From NCBI RefSeq assembly GCF_002127325.2, contig NC_035433.2, positions 148,988,570 through 149,052,569 of the forward strand: DNA of 64,000 nt, in the 5' to 3' direction. Below are positions 1 to 13,023 of the stretch, in pieces. Numbering within the stretch: the stretch's first letter is position 1; each line of letters starts with the position of its first letter. The translations under genes and the position numbers were made by a program. The DNA comes from Helianthus annuus (lineage: Eukaryota; Streptophyta; Magnoliopsida; Asterales; Asteraceae). The notes under the pieces were generated by a model, which did not search any database, was not told where the DNA came from, and saw nothing but the letters and a program-made list of their open reading frames with translations.

Positions 1-1573
1 ATAAACAACAATGGAAATAAACTAAAAACTTGTGCACGTACCGGCAAAGATCACGATGCCATGTGGGAACATTCTTGTAAGTCAATCTTGCGGTTACATC
101 AAACATGATAATGGCACATTGACCGTGAATACTGCAGGTAATTCAGATTTACAATCAAGTTAAACTAATATTCAATCCACAAAAACCAACGAGCCGAATC
201 TTTATACAAACAATACTTACTAATATCCATCACGAAGACCACCAAATTTCTCCTGTCCAGCTGTGTCCCAGCAGTAAAACCGAATCTTTCCACAATTGGT
301 GAAGAAATCCAAGGGATGAACCTCAACACCAATGGTTGCTGAGACAACAAAGTAAAACTTGAATTCAATATCCAAGTAATGTAACAAAGCCAATGAAAAG
401 ATAACGAATTATAATGAAAACTCACGTTCATATTTCTTCTCAAATTCTCCGGTCAAGTGTCTCTTCACAAAAGTAGTTTTTCCTGCACAGTTAAAAAGAG
501 AAGTTATTAGTTATGTTCAGCTAATTAAAAGCATCACAAAAACATAAACATACAGAAGCCAATGCATTGAATCCTTGCTAAGCAGTTAATGTGGTATAAT
601 ATCGGCTATCGGTTAAGGATCGATATTTGAGATATAGATTATTGCGGTGAAATATCGGTAATTTAATATCATGCAGAATTTATATATATAGCAATTTAAC
701 TGACAATTCAGTATACTTTCCTACCATTAACAAATTAACCTCTTGCAACTTGCAAAACACACAATTTTAGCAAGTAGGAACTGATTAACCACTGATATCG
801 GGAACATCAATGAAACATCGGTGAAATATCACCAATAATATCGAAACCGGTATTCTGACCAATATTTGACACCGATAACAAGCGATATTAACTGCATAGA
901 ATCCTTGATCAGATTCACAAGTAATCAACATACATAGTCATTGTTTTCCATGACCACGTTTAAAATAAGAAAACAGCCAAATTGCTAAAAATCATTCAAA
1001 TACATATCATAAAAACCATGGGCTACACTATGGACGGCAAAGTTGATTATCTTTCAGATGGTTTTGTTATTTTCGAAGCAATCGACATACATAGACAGAA
1101 AATTCTTGACACAGATAAAAACATAGGTTGGGTTCGGGTTTCGCATTATTGGGTGAATTATCATAACGAAGCATTATTGGGTGAATTATCATAACGAATA
1201 TTCCAAAGTCAGTTCATATATTCTCACAAAAACAAAACAAAATAAAATGTCTAATAAAGTATAAACCCTAACCTTCACAAAACAGAATACTTGCATCCAA
1301 ATAACCACATAAATTCACCTCATGTATATCTATATTAAAACAAAATAATAACTCAAAAAGTTTACCAGTTCCACCATCACCGACAATTACAAGCTTGAAA
1401 CTCGGGTAATCAACAGTTTGCTGATTCGGCAGAGCCTAAAACAACAAAATGAACAATCAAAACTTTTTCCGATTAACGCAACAGAAAATCACCTACGAAA
1501 ACAACTGAATAGGAAACCGATCGTTGAAAACAATGAAGTAATAAGAGATCTATTAGAATGAAATACATACCAT
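1..1573 (-). CDS. RAN: Ran-type small GTPase, 3' end beyond the window
   Basis: This is the nuclear GTP-binding protein Ran, which drives nucleocytoplasmic transport and spindle assembly. I read five coding exons on the minus strand: 1571-1573 (the ATG alone), 1366-1435, 426-482, 221-338 and 42-131. All junctions are GT-AG and the phases agree. The translation begins [20 protein letters not shown]. It carries the P-loop GDGGTGKT split by intron 2, the effector stretch TIGVEVHP, switch [12 protein letters not shown], and [20 protein letters not shown]. The remaining roughly 100 residues (NKxD and SAK motifs, acidic tail) lie left of position 1. The first exon coding only Met, followed at once by GTATGT, is a structure I recall for plant Ran genes. 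No lesion was seen in the visible part. The call is secure; which paralogue it is cannot be told. Confidence 0.95.
578..898. mobile_element. MITE in Ran intron 2 (Mutator-like)
   Basis: A 321-bp insertion is bounded by a perfect 9-bp duplication GAATCCTTG at 569-577 and 899-907. The ends are imperfect inverted repeats (GCAGTTAAT near both termini). The interior is AT-rich with repeated ATATCGG or CGGTGAAATATC words. No coding sequence is present. The 9-bp duplication points to the Mutator superfamily. It lies in the long intron between Ran exons 2 and 3. Confidence 0.7.
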
Positions 1574-1800
1574 GCTGTATATATAGAAAGCTGCTGCTGC
1601 TGCTGTGATTGTGGTTTGAGTGAGAGAGAGAGAGACCCTAACCTAATTTGAAAGTGTATATATATTCAACCGAAATAGTTCAATGTTAGCTTTAACCTGA
1701 CGCGGCTATCTCGGCCGTTGGATTAACTTGCTTTGAATTTGGCCCTTGATTGATCTAGTCACGTGATTAGGGAGATGGCTTTTTTAATTTTCAAACCCTA
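1574..1800 (-). promoter_or_regulatory. Ran 5' leader and proximal promoter
   Basis: Reading the minus strand, a TATATATA stretch lies at 1657-1664. Next comes a CT-rich leader (1620-1635, GAGA on the plus strand) and a short GCA/CAG run (1590-1603) before the ATG. A telo-box type AAACCCTA lies at 1793-1800 and a CACGTG G-box core at 1760-1765. Telo-boxes are common in promoters of growth-related plant genes. The transcription start is not determined. Confidence 0.45.
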
Positions 1801-1901
1801 AGTTTGAATTTAAGTGCACCGCTCGCTGTTTTGCTGCTGATAATCATGGGTATTTATTCACTATTTGGACTTAGATTCATAATAATAATTAAAAATTGTA
1901 A

Positions 1902-2240
1902 GGGTAGAGGGTATAGGAAGCGGTGAGTGGATCGCTGATTCACACTAACCAATCGGTAACCATACCTTGTGTTTGAAGATGTGCGGTGACCAAGAGAGAG
2001 GGTATGGAAATCGGTGTGTAGTCACCGAATGTGAGTGATGGAGTGATGAGGAGAGAGAGAGGAGAGAATTAACCAATCAAAATTTTTTACTTTTTAACCT
2101 ACTCAAACACCTTATGGTGATTGACTATACCCCCTGATTGAGTGCAAAATGGGAAGTGGAATGGGGAGTTGACATGACATTATATTATTGGGTAGGATTT
2201 CACTCAAACACCCTACGGTGATTGACTATACCCTCCACCC
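1902..2240. mobile_element. Harbinger/Tourist-like MITE
   Basis: The termini GGGTAGAGGGTATA and TATACCCTCCACCC are imperfect inverted repeats flanked by TAA on both sides (1899-1901 and 2241-2243), the PIF/Harbinger target duplication. The 3' terminal segment (CAAACACC..GGTGATTGACTATACC) occurs twice, near 2102-2135 and 2204-2237. This suggests an internal rearrangement. No ORF is seen. Confidence 0.6.
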
Positions 2241-2347
2241 TAACACTTTCTTGTGATACTTAGGCTAAACGATGCGGTCATAACCCTTATAACCACCATG
2301 ATCTTCCACATAGATGTCATGTAACTCATCTTTAATTCATCATCTAA

Positions 2348-2572
2348 GGGGCTGTTTGGTAGCCTCTTAATGACCATTCAGATGCTACCTCTTAATGGTT
2401 TAAAACCTCTGAATGAATAAGAGGTAACCTCAATTCTGAATGGTTAAGAGGTAACCTCTGAATGATAAATCATCACATGTCACATTCTTCTACATTCTCA
2501 TTGGTAAAATTATTAATGGTTCCATTAAGATGTAGACTCTTAATGACCATTCAGAGGCTACCAAACAGCCCC
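2348..2572. mobile_element. Tourist-like MITE
   Basis: A 225-bp element has about 35-bp terminal inverted repeats starting GGGGCTGTTTGGTAGCC. TAA lies on each side (2345-2347 and 2573-2575), as in PIF/Harbinger MITEs. Internal inverted copies of a CTCTTAATG/CATTCAGAG motif give it strong foldback potential. It is non-coding. Confidence 0.75.
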
Positions 2573-2833
2573 TAAGACCGCTACTCTAAGAATGTGGTCA
2601 TGACCTAAACCACTATCCCCTTTATAAACAAGAGTTCTATAAAAATAGATACAAAGTCTATAGACTTGTACCTGTTGAAAGTATGTAGTTTGAATATAGA
2701 AAAAGATATTATAACTTTTAAGATTGTATAGAATTGTATGTAGCACGAGCGTATTTAATACATAACTAATTTTGAATGCAAAATTGTATATAAACACGTG
2801 TGTAGTGCTGATCGAATATAATAGAAAACAAAA

Positions 2834-3060
2834 GAGTAAACTGCCATTTTGGTCACTGTGGTTTGGCCAGTTTTGTCATTTTTAGTCCAAATCTCAAACT
2901 TTTTAAATCTGGGTCCCTGTGGTTTGGATTTTGTTGTCATTTTAATCCAAATCTCAAAAAGTCTCATTTTTTGCTGTTCCAACATGTCTTTTTTATCTTT
3001 TTGTGCAAGAGTAGTTTTGTCCAGTTACTTTTCATTAAAACATTTTCTTAATTAAAAAAC
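2834..3060. repeat. Left TIR of the outer MULE
   Basis: The sequence contains the word GTCCCTGTGGTTTG with spaced TTTTAGTCCAAATCTCAAA segments. It continues through CCAGTTACTTTTCATT to TTAATTAA. Its reverse complement is found at 40985-41073 and 41568-41708. Related words recur at 53488, 55204, 57682 and 59157, so this TIR type is a family present several times in the window. Confidence 0.8.
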
Positions 3061-3315
3061 TCAAATAAATCAACTTCATCTCTTCCTAAAACAATTAACA
3101 ACACAATCCTACTTCAACATCAATCACATCTCCAACTAACAAATCTCAACACAGATCAATAAAATTAACAAAACTCACTAACTTAAACAATCGGCAACAT
3201 AATTCTACTTCAACACCATTACATATTTACATCATCAACTAACAAACTTATAAATAAATATATAAAAAAACAAATTAAAACAATAAGATCTTCAAAACCT
3301 GATGAACAAAATTAC

Positions 3316-3536
3316 CAGAAGGCAGTAACCGACGGAAAATCACTAGTTGACGCCATAACCGCAAGCGGAACGACGACGTACGCAAACTGACAAAACCGCA
3401 AGCTTAAACCGCCGATCGTCCCCGACATACCTTGAATAACCTTCATCCTCACTCGCGGCGGCACAACGGCGCGTCCGTCGGCCGGAGGCAACGGCGCCGC
3501 TTCAACCGGATGCACCGACGGATGACTGGCGTTCAT
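3316..3536 (-). pseudogene. Captured first exon of a CASP-like (CASPL5-type) membrane protein
   Basis: A minus-strand ORF of 73 codons starts MNASHPSVHPVEAAP and ends SDFPSVTAF, followed directly by a GT splice donor (TTCTG|GTAATT). CASP-like family-5 proteins have this N-terminus: a soluble MNxSHxSVHPVE segment, a GxxGLxLRxxQF segment, and the first membrane span ending VMASTSDFPSVTAF. The remaining exons, with membrane spans 2-4, are absent because the MULE TIR begins within about 250 bp. It is therefore a transduplicated gene fragment inside the outer MULE, not a working gene. Family membership is recognised from memory of the motif. The subfamily is probable rather than certain. Confidence 0.75.
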
Positions 3537-4276
3537 TTTACACCACCGCCTATAACGACGTCGTATCATCTACCTGATGACGTCATCGGTTAATGAAATA
3601 GTGAAATTACACCGATTTGGTTGTAGATCTAGGTTTTGTGAGGTGTGAATTTGAGATTTAACGGTTTGATTTGTGAATGAATCGTGTGGATTTGTGGTGA
3701 TTGTGTGCTTGAGTGGAGTTATGGTGGTGTATTATCCCCTAATTATGTCAGACCTAATTAATGGTAGTTGTTTGTGATGGAAAAGATCAAATAGGAAGTT
3801 TATTTTGGCTAGGAAGGATAGCAAGCCATAGGATTATGACATGTGGAAAATTTTAAAATAAAGAGAAAGGGTATTTTAGTCAATCCCATCCTTTCTTCTT
3901 CCTTCTTCTCCCCAGTTACTTCAAAACCCACCATTTTCAAAACCCACCATCTCCAACCTTTTCTTCACTTACTATCTCAGTAATCACTACATTATAGTAC
4001 GATTTTCGTCATCAATCAATGATTCAAACACCCGATCAACGTGTTCTTCAGCTTTTTTTTGAAGAAAACCCAGTTTAATTTCATTCAAAATCTCGTTTTT
4101 TCCCGTGATTTTGAAGATAATCACTCAATCCGTTCGATTCAATCGCTGATAAGTGTTTCTATCATTCAAATTTCGTCAATTGATGAAGAAATCGACTTCG
4201 ATCCATGTAAGAAATTCTTTAATTTCATTTTCACGATCTGGGTTTTTGATTTAGGTATTGCGTTTTACGATCTTGG

Positions 4277-4335
4277 CTGGGGTCCGGGGGCGGCAGCCCC
4301 TGGCGGGGTCCATGGGGCAGAGCCCCTGGCTGGGG
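4277..4335. repeat. GC-rich palindromic block
   Basis: GGGTCC, GCAGCCCCTGG and GCAGAGCCCCTGG words form interlocking inverted repeats in otherwise AT-rich DNA. They could fold into stable hairpins. It is non-coding despite being open in one frame. Confidence 0.5.
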
Positions 4336-4467
4336 TTGAGCTTTAATAAAAATGCATTAGAAAAATTAATTTTCCAGAAATTGGCTCATTTCGAAGACAG
4401 TAATTCGTAGACAATTCAGACAGTTCACAGACAATTCACAAACAGTTCACAGACAGTTTTATGTGTC

Positions 4468-4612
4468 CATTGCGTTTTAGAAATAAGAGAGTTTTATGTG
4501 TTTTCTGGCTATTGCGTTTTAGAAAAAACACATTTTTAAGTGTCTTTAGTCATTGCGTTTTAGGTAAAAACACATTTTTGAAGTGTTTTTAGTGATTGCG
4601 TTTTGTAACATT
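4468..4612. repeat. 42-bp tandem repeat, left block
   Basis: About 3.5 copies of a unit begin CATTGCGTTTTAG, with starts near 4468, 4510, 4551 and 4594. The same unit continues in the right block at 40219-40560. The array was therefore cut in two when unit E inserted beside or within it. Confidence 0.75.
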
Positions 4613-5562
4613 TGTGCTTGTAATCATTGTGAACAGTTCAGTTATCAATAAAACAATGTTATTTGATCCCAATGTTTGTTTGGTTGTGTTTTACATTTTT
4701 CATGTTTTGACTTTTGTTCAATTTCAAACTCTACATCGTTTTCTGGAGAATTATACGCAAACTGGTGCGTAAACATACTCAGTTTAATGCGACAAATACT
4801 CCGGAACATCAACATATGCTCAACATACCTTAAATAACCTTTACATAACTTAGAAATAAGTTTTGAAGGCTTTGGTATAGCAAAAACAAGTTAATTCGCT
4901 TACAGAGACTAAACTTGACAAACAGCGAAAGTATGCCAATTTGAACTGTAACAAACATTCCGGAACATGTCCATAAGTTAAATATACCATAAATATCCTT
5001 TACATAGCTTAGAAATAGGCTTTGAGGGGTTTGGTATGCTAAAATAAACTTTTGGATCATTCAGGGACTAAAAGTGTCAAAAAGTGCGCAAGTTTGCACT
5101 TTCGCGCATAACTTACGTTCTGAATACATCCGGACATCCAAAAATTTATGTAAGCATCCTTATATTATGCCTTAGTGTTTGGCATGAGTAAAATCCATTC
5201 GTCGCGTCATTTGGATCATCTTTCGCACTTATGCGCATTCCGTCGTAATTAACCGAACCAACATCCGACATATTTTTGAGCATGTTTCATGTCCACAATG
5301 TTTAGGCATCATTTTAGGGCCTTAAAGTTGGCTTTACGGGCCTTAGAAGTGTCGGAAATGGCTTAAACATGCAACAGGGACCAAAACTGCCATTTTTGAA
5401 AGTATGTGCAGATCAGACATGCCCAGGCGGCCCGCCTGAGTTTTGTCTGATCCTGATGCGGGCCGCATGGCCCCTTCAGTAACAGAAAGTTTGTCTTTCT
5501 TGCAAACTTGGCCTTTCAAACACTCCAAAGGGCAATGCCCTTTCACAAACTCAGGAGCTAAG

Positions 5563-8045
5563 TGTCACACCCCCAAAATACCATCTAGGGAATGTCCCTA
5601 TTAGGCGTGTGACGTACCAACAACGAGCCACTAATTACATCGAACCCATTCAAGTTTATAAAATAACATTCCTACTTATTAATGAAAAATGTCATCAACA
5701 AGTTTAAATGAAAACCAACATGTTCAGCGGAAGCAAATAGTAAACCAAGTTAAACTATTTCAAAACCAAAGTATAGTATCAAGAATCCAACCACATAAAT
5801 CCTTCCAGTCGACCCATGACCACTTCTGCTAATCCAGACAGCAAGTTCCAAATCCAAGACATCTAAGGACCTGAGAGCATGCAACAAGTGTATCAGACAA
5901 CGCTGGTGAGTTCATAGTTTTACGAAAACGTTAGTTACCAAGTGTTTAGTTAATCCATTGAATTTTACGTCCGAAAGTAATGTTGATAATACCCCGAATA
6001 CAAGACGGCTTCTGATTATTTTGCCCTTTCTCCAATGCTCCTATCAAAGCATTGGTCATGACTAGGTCATTAGTTCAACACCCGTCCTCCCAGGTACGGG
6101 GTGAGGTTGCCAAACCTAAGTAGCGCTACTAACTAATACCATGTTACCTCCTCGGTAACCAAACAACACGGAGGGACTTTAAAGGTGATAGGATGAGTAT
6201 ATTATCCAACATTCCCGTTTTTACCCAAAAGACTTATCCCTCCCCGAGATACCCACTGACTGTCCCAACCACCGGGACACATGCTCAAGATAGATGAACT
6301 CACCTGTGGTTTGCTCGGTAAGATTAGTTACTTGTTCAACCTAGTCTACCAACCCTATCATGGTCACCTTTCACCATTAGTTTTATATTTAATTTTCGGT
6401 ACATAATTCTTCACACATATAAGCAAGTAACATGCAAAATACATGTATTCATATTCAACATCCTATGCATGCAATCTAGCTTTTCAGTACGTTGCATGGT
6501 GACACATTCCATGTTCAACATGACAATCAGAAGGGCCCAACAAGTGTGTGATCCCTTATGTTCTCGGCCCAACCTTTATAATGTGTGACTAATTTAAGAG
6601 TGTACAACTCAATTTGGACTATGCAATCCACTGAATTCTTTGGCCCACTAACATAACAGACCCAAAGCTCCATCCCTTTACATTTTTTTTTTGTAACCGA
6701 AACCCCCATGATTTACCCGATCTATTGGCTCCCAGCTTATCTCTTGCCTTAACTATGCCAACAGTTTCATTCCCCATTATCATAATCAAACCAATCAATC
6801 AATATTAAATCATGAATTTCAAGAATGTTATTTCTTAGTTTATTTTCATTTGACAAGGGTTGATCCACCTAGCACATTAGAACAGATCCATTACACACCC
6901 ATAACTTGGAATCTTAATATCACAATTTCACATAAAATCATATTGTTATCCTACTCCTACGTTCCCTATCATGTGCATCGTCAAGTGCATTGATCCAATA
7001 CATCACAATCTACGAAGAGATCCCTAGACTATCATGTAATCCAACATTCATTACTATCCATGAAAAATCATTATAATTCAATTCCCATATGCATGACAGT
7101 CCTTCTAATGACATAAATCCAAGGTGCATCACATTATGTATGGATCCCTAAACTTCATACAGTACAACATATCATATCAAAATTTCGATTAAATCAAGAA
7201 CATCAATCTATACGAACACTCAAAACATCACACCCTACACTCCCTAATCTATCGATATAACATTATGCATGTTTCGAGTCCGTGGCAATGACTTAACATC
7301 GATTCGCCAGTCATCAGATAACATTCAAGTAGTAACATGATAATCACATCAAATATGCTCTATCATATCTTGACACACATAAAGCTCACAACAGTTCCAT
7401 ATATGATCCTATTTCTTGCAAGACATTAAGTCGAGGTGGAATCGAAGCCAAGACGAAACTGAGACACGAAACTTTAATAAGAGACTACGGAGTGGGAGGC
7501 ACTTACCGTTCGCGGTGGTGGCCTTGGGTGGTCGTTTCGTCGTCAACATGCATCGTAGCGTAGGGAGAGAAGGGGTGTGCGATGATCGGCCGACGGTTTC
7601 TTTTTCTTTTGTAGGGTTTTGATGTGGGGGACGATGGGAGGTAGGGTTGGGTTTTAAATATACTAATTTAAATCTTGACTTTCACAAACCCCCCTCCAAC
7701 TAATCGAATATCACAACTTTCTCAGAAAGTTAGGATTTTAATTTTTATGGTGTGGCTAATTAGCCTTCTCAGTTTGCATTGGTTATCAAATGTAGTTAAA
7801 CTTATATTCATTAGTATGCTCGTATTTGGTTATCGTGTGATCCGGTACTTTCTGAATTGTCATAGTTTACGCATTCAAGTTAGAGTTCGTGAACGGCCTT
7901 TATTTGGTTGTTATAATTATTATTATAAATTATTATAAAAGAAATTTAGCTGATATATGTGATAATAACGTGAATGGGTATTTAAGTTCGACAGGAATTT
8001 ACAGAATAAGGTAACATTGTTAACCTGAAAGTGAGGGTTGTCACA
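5563..8045 (-). repeat. 3' LTR of element A
   Basis: It runs TGTCACACCCCC...GGTTGTCACA on the plus strand, 2483 bp. On the minus strand it begins TGTGACAACCC next to the polypurine tract. The ORFs inside it (68 and 87 codons) recur identically in the other LTR at 23035-23557 and are not considered genes. Confidence 0.9.
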
Positions 8046-11000
8046 TCATCCCCAACTTGAATGAAATTTCGTCCCGAAATTTGATAAGGAGTCTCGGAGA
8101 AATGAAACGATGAGTTAGGATGACTGTGGATTTTCCTCAGGTACAACATCATCCCCAACTTGAAAGGGAATTTCGTCCCGAAATTCACTAGTTGCATCAG
8201 GGTTAGGTTCGGCAGTTTTGAACAAGTGAAGATACTTGAGCTTCATCTGATCCCCGCGTTCCCACGTGGTCCACCTCTTGAGTTCCAACGAACTCTCACG
8301 ATTAAAATACGACTGTGCTTACGAACCTTGACTGCCTGGCCCATGCTTTCGATAGATCCCTCGACAACCGCAACTTGTCGTTAGCCTTAGATTCTAGTAA
8401 GTGTATCACTAGTTTTCCGTTGGACAGACACTTCTTTAGATTTGAGGCATAAATGTCATCGTGAACGTTACCCAATTCGCCAGGTAACTCGAGGTTGTGA
8501 GCCATGTCACTGATTTGTTCCAAAAATCTGTATCGTAAACTAAGCTTGCCACGCTTTCCATAGCATACCGCACCCTCCTGGGGTGAGATTTTTGATTATG
8601 ATACGTTCTCCTACAGCGAACTCTCAGTGTTTCCCAAGCTTCTCAGTTTTCCTGGCAGCCACGCGTTGCTGCCAAACGATTTCCGATCTAAACAATCTTC
8701 CCAAGAGGTTTGAGTACCAATCTTGGATCTGTGATTAGTTTGTCACCCACCTTAGTCCAACAAGAAGATTGGCATTATCGTCCATGCAATGCCTCAAACA
8801 GAGCTGTCTAAATACTAGAATGATAACTGCAATAGTAGAACTCAACCAAAGATAAGTGTCCTTCCAAAGTCAAACACACACATGCTCGCAGCATGTCTTC
8901 GAGTGTCAGGATGGTTTGTTACTCTGGCCGTCTGTCTTATGATGATAAGTAATGCTCATGTCTAGACGTGAGCCAAGGGTGTTGTGTATTGCCTGACATA
9001 AATCATGCATAGATCAAATTCAGAGGTAACAGGAGTTGGCATCTCGTACCTAAAAGCCGCCTCTCTCAGAGGAACATTCACAATTGTGAAGACTCGTCAG
9101 TTTTATTGATTGCAAGGGAGTGTGCTGGTAACTTGAGTCCATTAATGATCACCCAGGTGATAATGTTTCCGTTTCAAGTTGTAAGTAGACTAGTAACAGA
9201 ATCCATGGCAGTCTGTCCTCATTTCCATACATGTGTTTCTGGTTGCTAATATCCAACCTTGACTTTCCCACATGGCAAACTTCGTTCCCATGCGTGGCTA
9301 TGTGGGCCTTCAGGCCCGGTCACCCGTACATGGTCTTCAGGTTTTAATACATCCTATCAAAGCTCAGATGAATAGGATATCGAGGCTCGTGTGCTTCGCC
9401 TGCACCAGTTCCCTAAGATTGTTGTATAGTGAGGTCCATATTCGTTCCATGAAGTAGCAAATATCGTCTGACCTGCCAAAGGTTGCTCCCATGCCCCGCA
9501 TGGGTCAATCTTGAGAACTCTTCCTTCCATTCTTCAATTTGAACAAGGCGACTCTGATCGGGTAGGCTAGAGTCGATGGTGAGTTGCAAGCTCATACGCG
9601 TTTAGGTTCCATAGTCGTATTCGCTCAATAGTTTCATCCAGCAATGCCATCACATAATTAGCTCTCTCAAAACAAAGGTACACGGGAGGCCCTTGCGATT
9701 GGTCTAAGTAGTGTATTTGGTACCGTCCAAGTAACGCCTCCAATTTACATCCAAAGACCACGGTTTCCACCGCAGGTTGTGTGTTGTGCAGCTCGTCTTT
9801 GTAACTCCAGTACGTACGCCATCACTTTCTCATGTTGCATTGGCGGGTAACTGGGACTCTGTTTCGAACCGTCACGGTATACCACTAGATCACCCGTACC
9901 CTCGGGTAAAGATGATGCTCAATGCCTTGTAGAGTTGAATTTTTGAAGCTGAAAAGATGTTCTCTTGGTTTTGTCTCCCATGAATTCACAACACCTCGCT
10001 GTGCTAAAGAGGTTAAAGTTACGCAATCTTCAAAATCCCACGATGAATCTGCGATAGCATTTAGCGAAACCAAGAAATTGCTGTATCTCCAAAGGAATCT
10101 TTGGTGTCGATCAGTTCCTAACAAAATGGATCTTAGCGAGATTCACGTGTATTCCCACTTCGTTGTTTTTATGACCAAAATGTACCTCTCGAATCCAGAA
10201 GTTACCTTTTAACAAGACTTCGCACGGTATGTCTCCTCCCTCAGGAGCTCTAAAATAGGATACATATGCCGCCCATGTTGTTCCTTCCTCCTGGCAATGA
10301 TTCAAAACATCATCAACAAAAACGTCGATTCTTATGGTCTATAAAGCTGCTGGTGTGTTAATCAACTCAATGATCTTGGTGTACAAAGTCGAAATGGCCG
10401 CATTGCGTTTGATATGCCGTTCCAAGAGCATTCTCCCCTTGGACTTCCATCTGATGGTAGTTCATTCGTTAGTCAATCCTCAAATGGAAGCTTGTCCCTC
10501 GCAACTGGTCGACAGATTTTCAATACATGGTCGAAGCAAGCGGTTCTTAACTGTTACCTTGTTAGGTTCTCAATAATCAGTACACATATCCAACGATACA
10601 ACCTATCTTCCTGGATATAACTGGGGCTCCCCAAAGTAAAAACTAGGTCTGGCAAAGCTCCTGTCCAACAGTCCCTGTTGTTGATTTGACAACTCTCGCA
10701 ACCCTCCTGGTGCAAGACAGTAAGAAATACTAAGGATCAGGGCTGCCTCTGGCGTGAGATCAAACTGAGAGTCGGCCTAATAGTTGTGGAAGTAAACCTG
10801 ATAGTTCCTCCCGTAGCATGCTGAGTGGAATCACGAACAATTGGTGGATCCTCGATCCTCTTTTCTTAGCCCAAACATTAGTAACGGTTGCCAACGTAGC
10901 GGGGTAGTCCTTTCGTAGACGCTTTCTGGCTTTCATTGCTGATATGATGCTAACCTTCACACAACGTATAACTGCGCGATATCTAGATAACCAATCCATA

Positions 11001-12442
11001 CTAACTGCTGCATCGAACTATCGAGGATGGTAGAAAGAAGGTCGGCGTCGAACACTTGTCCCACAAGGTCGAGTTTACATCCCAACAGGCATATAAGGTT
11101 TCATTTGACTTGTCCTTAGTTGATTCCACAACAGGTTCGGTTTCAAGAAGCATCAGGGTTAAGCAGAATAGTGACGAAGTGATTAGTTACCAAGAACATG
11201 TAGGCCACCATGTTGTTATAATCATGGAGTCGCCCACACCAATCCTAAATGTCCCTCCATGAGCATCATTTCCCGTGTTGTACTCGTTGCGAGGATTTCC
11301 AATATAACCGTCGTTCCATTGGTTGTTGTCGTTTGATTTAACAACGACCACTCCATGTCGTAGGCACCTTCATTTTCCATACTGTTGGTTACCATTACAA
11401 ATACCTTGATGTTGCCGTGACTGTTGCCTCTAATGCTGTTGTTTGAAACGGAGCTCTACGATCTTTCACTGACAGGGTCCACCTCTTCACATTCCACTCT
11501 ACAGTCAGTTGTCATTGCTTATGTCCTGATTGGTTCGTAAAGGTTGACTCCCATTAGTCGCTGACTAGGGTTAGAGATTCGATTGCAGCCACTTTGCTAG
11601 TGTTCGTTGCCGGTAATCAGGGTTGTCCAATTACTGAGGTCGGTAAAATACTACGCTCACCCTTTTGTCCATCGATCTAGCAAGTCGATTGAGTAATACG
11701 CGGTATGCTGCAAGAGTGTTGCAGAAGTGATTACACTTCAGAATCTAAGACGTCAATACATAGAGTCCCATCAAACGAAGAGAAGCGAGAAAGGTATAAA
11801 CCAACTCAAGGACGTTCGTGCAAGCACCTAACATTCTACACGTTTCGCTAGGCGTTCAGAAGTGTGTTCAAGTAATACTTGATAGCATCGAGATTCGTAA
11901 GGGTTCAGAAAGGAGTGAAAATATCATGTTCGAGTAAGAGACAATCACTACTATGACTCCTATAGACTGTTGTGTTTCACATCGATCAAATAACGGAACG
12001 GAACCCCTTTTTCACTTGTTAAGCCGCACTGGGACTCGCATGCACCTCACATTATTTTTATGTGTGCACCCACAATAATATTGTGATTTGCATGCTCATC
12101 TCAGCTCCTCCCAACTCATGTCAAATGGTTCCTCAAACTCAAGTAGCAAACAAAAAGCATCACGAAGCGTAAGTCATGAATGTTTAGGGTAATACCACCC
12201 TATCAGTCACATAACATATGCAAGTAATACATGAATTCATACTGTTGTGCTAAACGTGCAATCACATGCAATATCATATGTAAGTGTTCACTAGTTACGC
12301 AGTACAATGAGTATACGAGAGACGAACCTTGCAATCTGGAGCCGAGTGTCATGGTCGATTTCGGATCTGTTCGGTTATAGTCTGGTTTTATAAAGGCGTT
12401 TTAAAACCAAGTTCACTATAACCAGTGGCTCTGATACCAAAT
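8046..12442 (-). pseudogene. Degenerate gag-pol of element A
   Basis: Fragments of a Ty3/gypsy polyprotein are recognisable on the minus strand in the right order. Protease C-terminus MDWLSRY lies near 10999. Reverse transcriptase pieces include FWIREVHF..VGIHV near 10160-10200. A connection/RNase H segment lies near 9885-10124. The integrase C-terminal segment ELGNVHDDIYASNLKKC lies near 8400-8475. Between them are many stops and frame changes. No frame is open for more than about 80 codons. The element cannot encode its own enzymes. Clade assignment (chromovirus-like) follows the VSNLKKC tail type and is tentative. Confidence 0.75.
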
Positions 12443-13023
12443 TGTCACACCCCCAAAATACCATCTAGGGAATGTCCCTATTAGGCGTGTGACGTACCAA
12501 CAACGAGCCACTAATTACATCGAACCCATTCAAGTTTATAAAATAACATTCCTAATTATTAATGAAAAATGTCATCAACAAGTTTAAATGAAAACCAACA
12601 TGTTCAGCGGAAGCAAATAGTAAACCAAGTTAAACTATTTCAAAACCAAAGTATAGTATCAAGAATCCAACCACATAAATCCTTCCAGTCGACCCATGAC
12701 CACTTCTGCTAATCCAGACAGCAAGTTCCAAATCCAAGACATCTAAGGACCTGAGAGCATGCAACAAGTGTATCAGACAACGCTGGTGAGTTCATAGTTT
12801 TACGAAAACGTTAGTTACCAAGTGTTTAGTTAATCCATTGAATTTTACGTCCGAAAGTAATGTTGATAATACCCCGAATACAAGACGGCTTCTGATTATT
12901 TTGCCCTTTCTCCAATGCTCCTATCAAAGCATTGGTCATGACTAGGTCATTAGTTCAACACCCGTCCTCCCAGGTACGGGGTGAGGTTGCCAACCCTAAG
13001 TAGCGCTACTAACTAATACCATG

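Noticed and set aside
4041..4346. 101-codon ORF in the inner MULE
   Set aside because: Runs through AT-rich DNA into a GC palindrome; no protein-like composition or motif.
7416..7938. Two ORFs of 68 and 87 codons repeated exactly at 23035-23557
   Set aside because: They lie within the LTRs of element A; the identity reflects the LTR pair and not conservation of protein.
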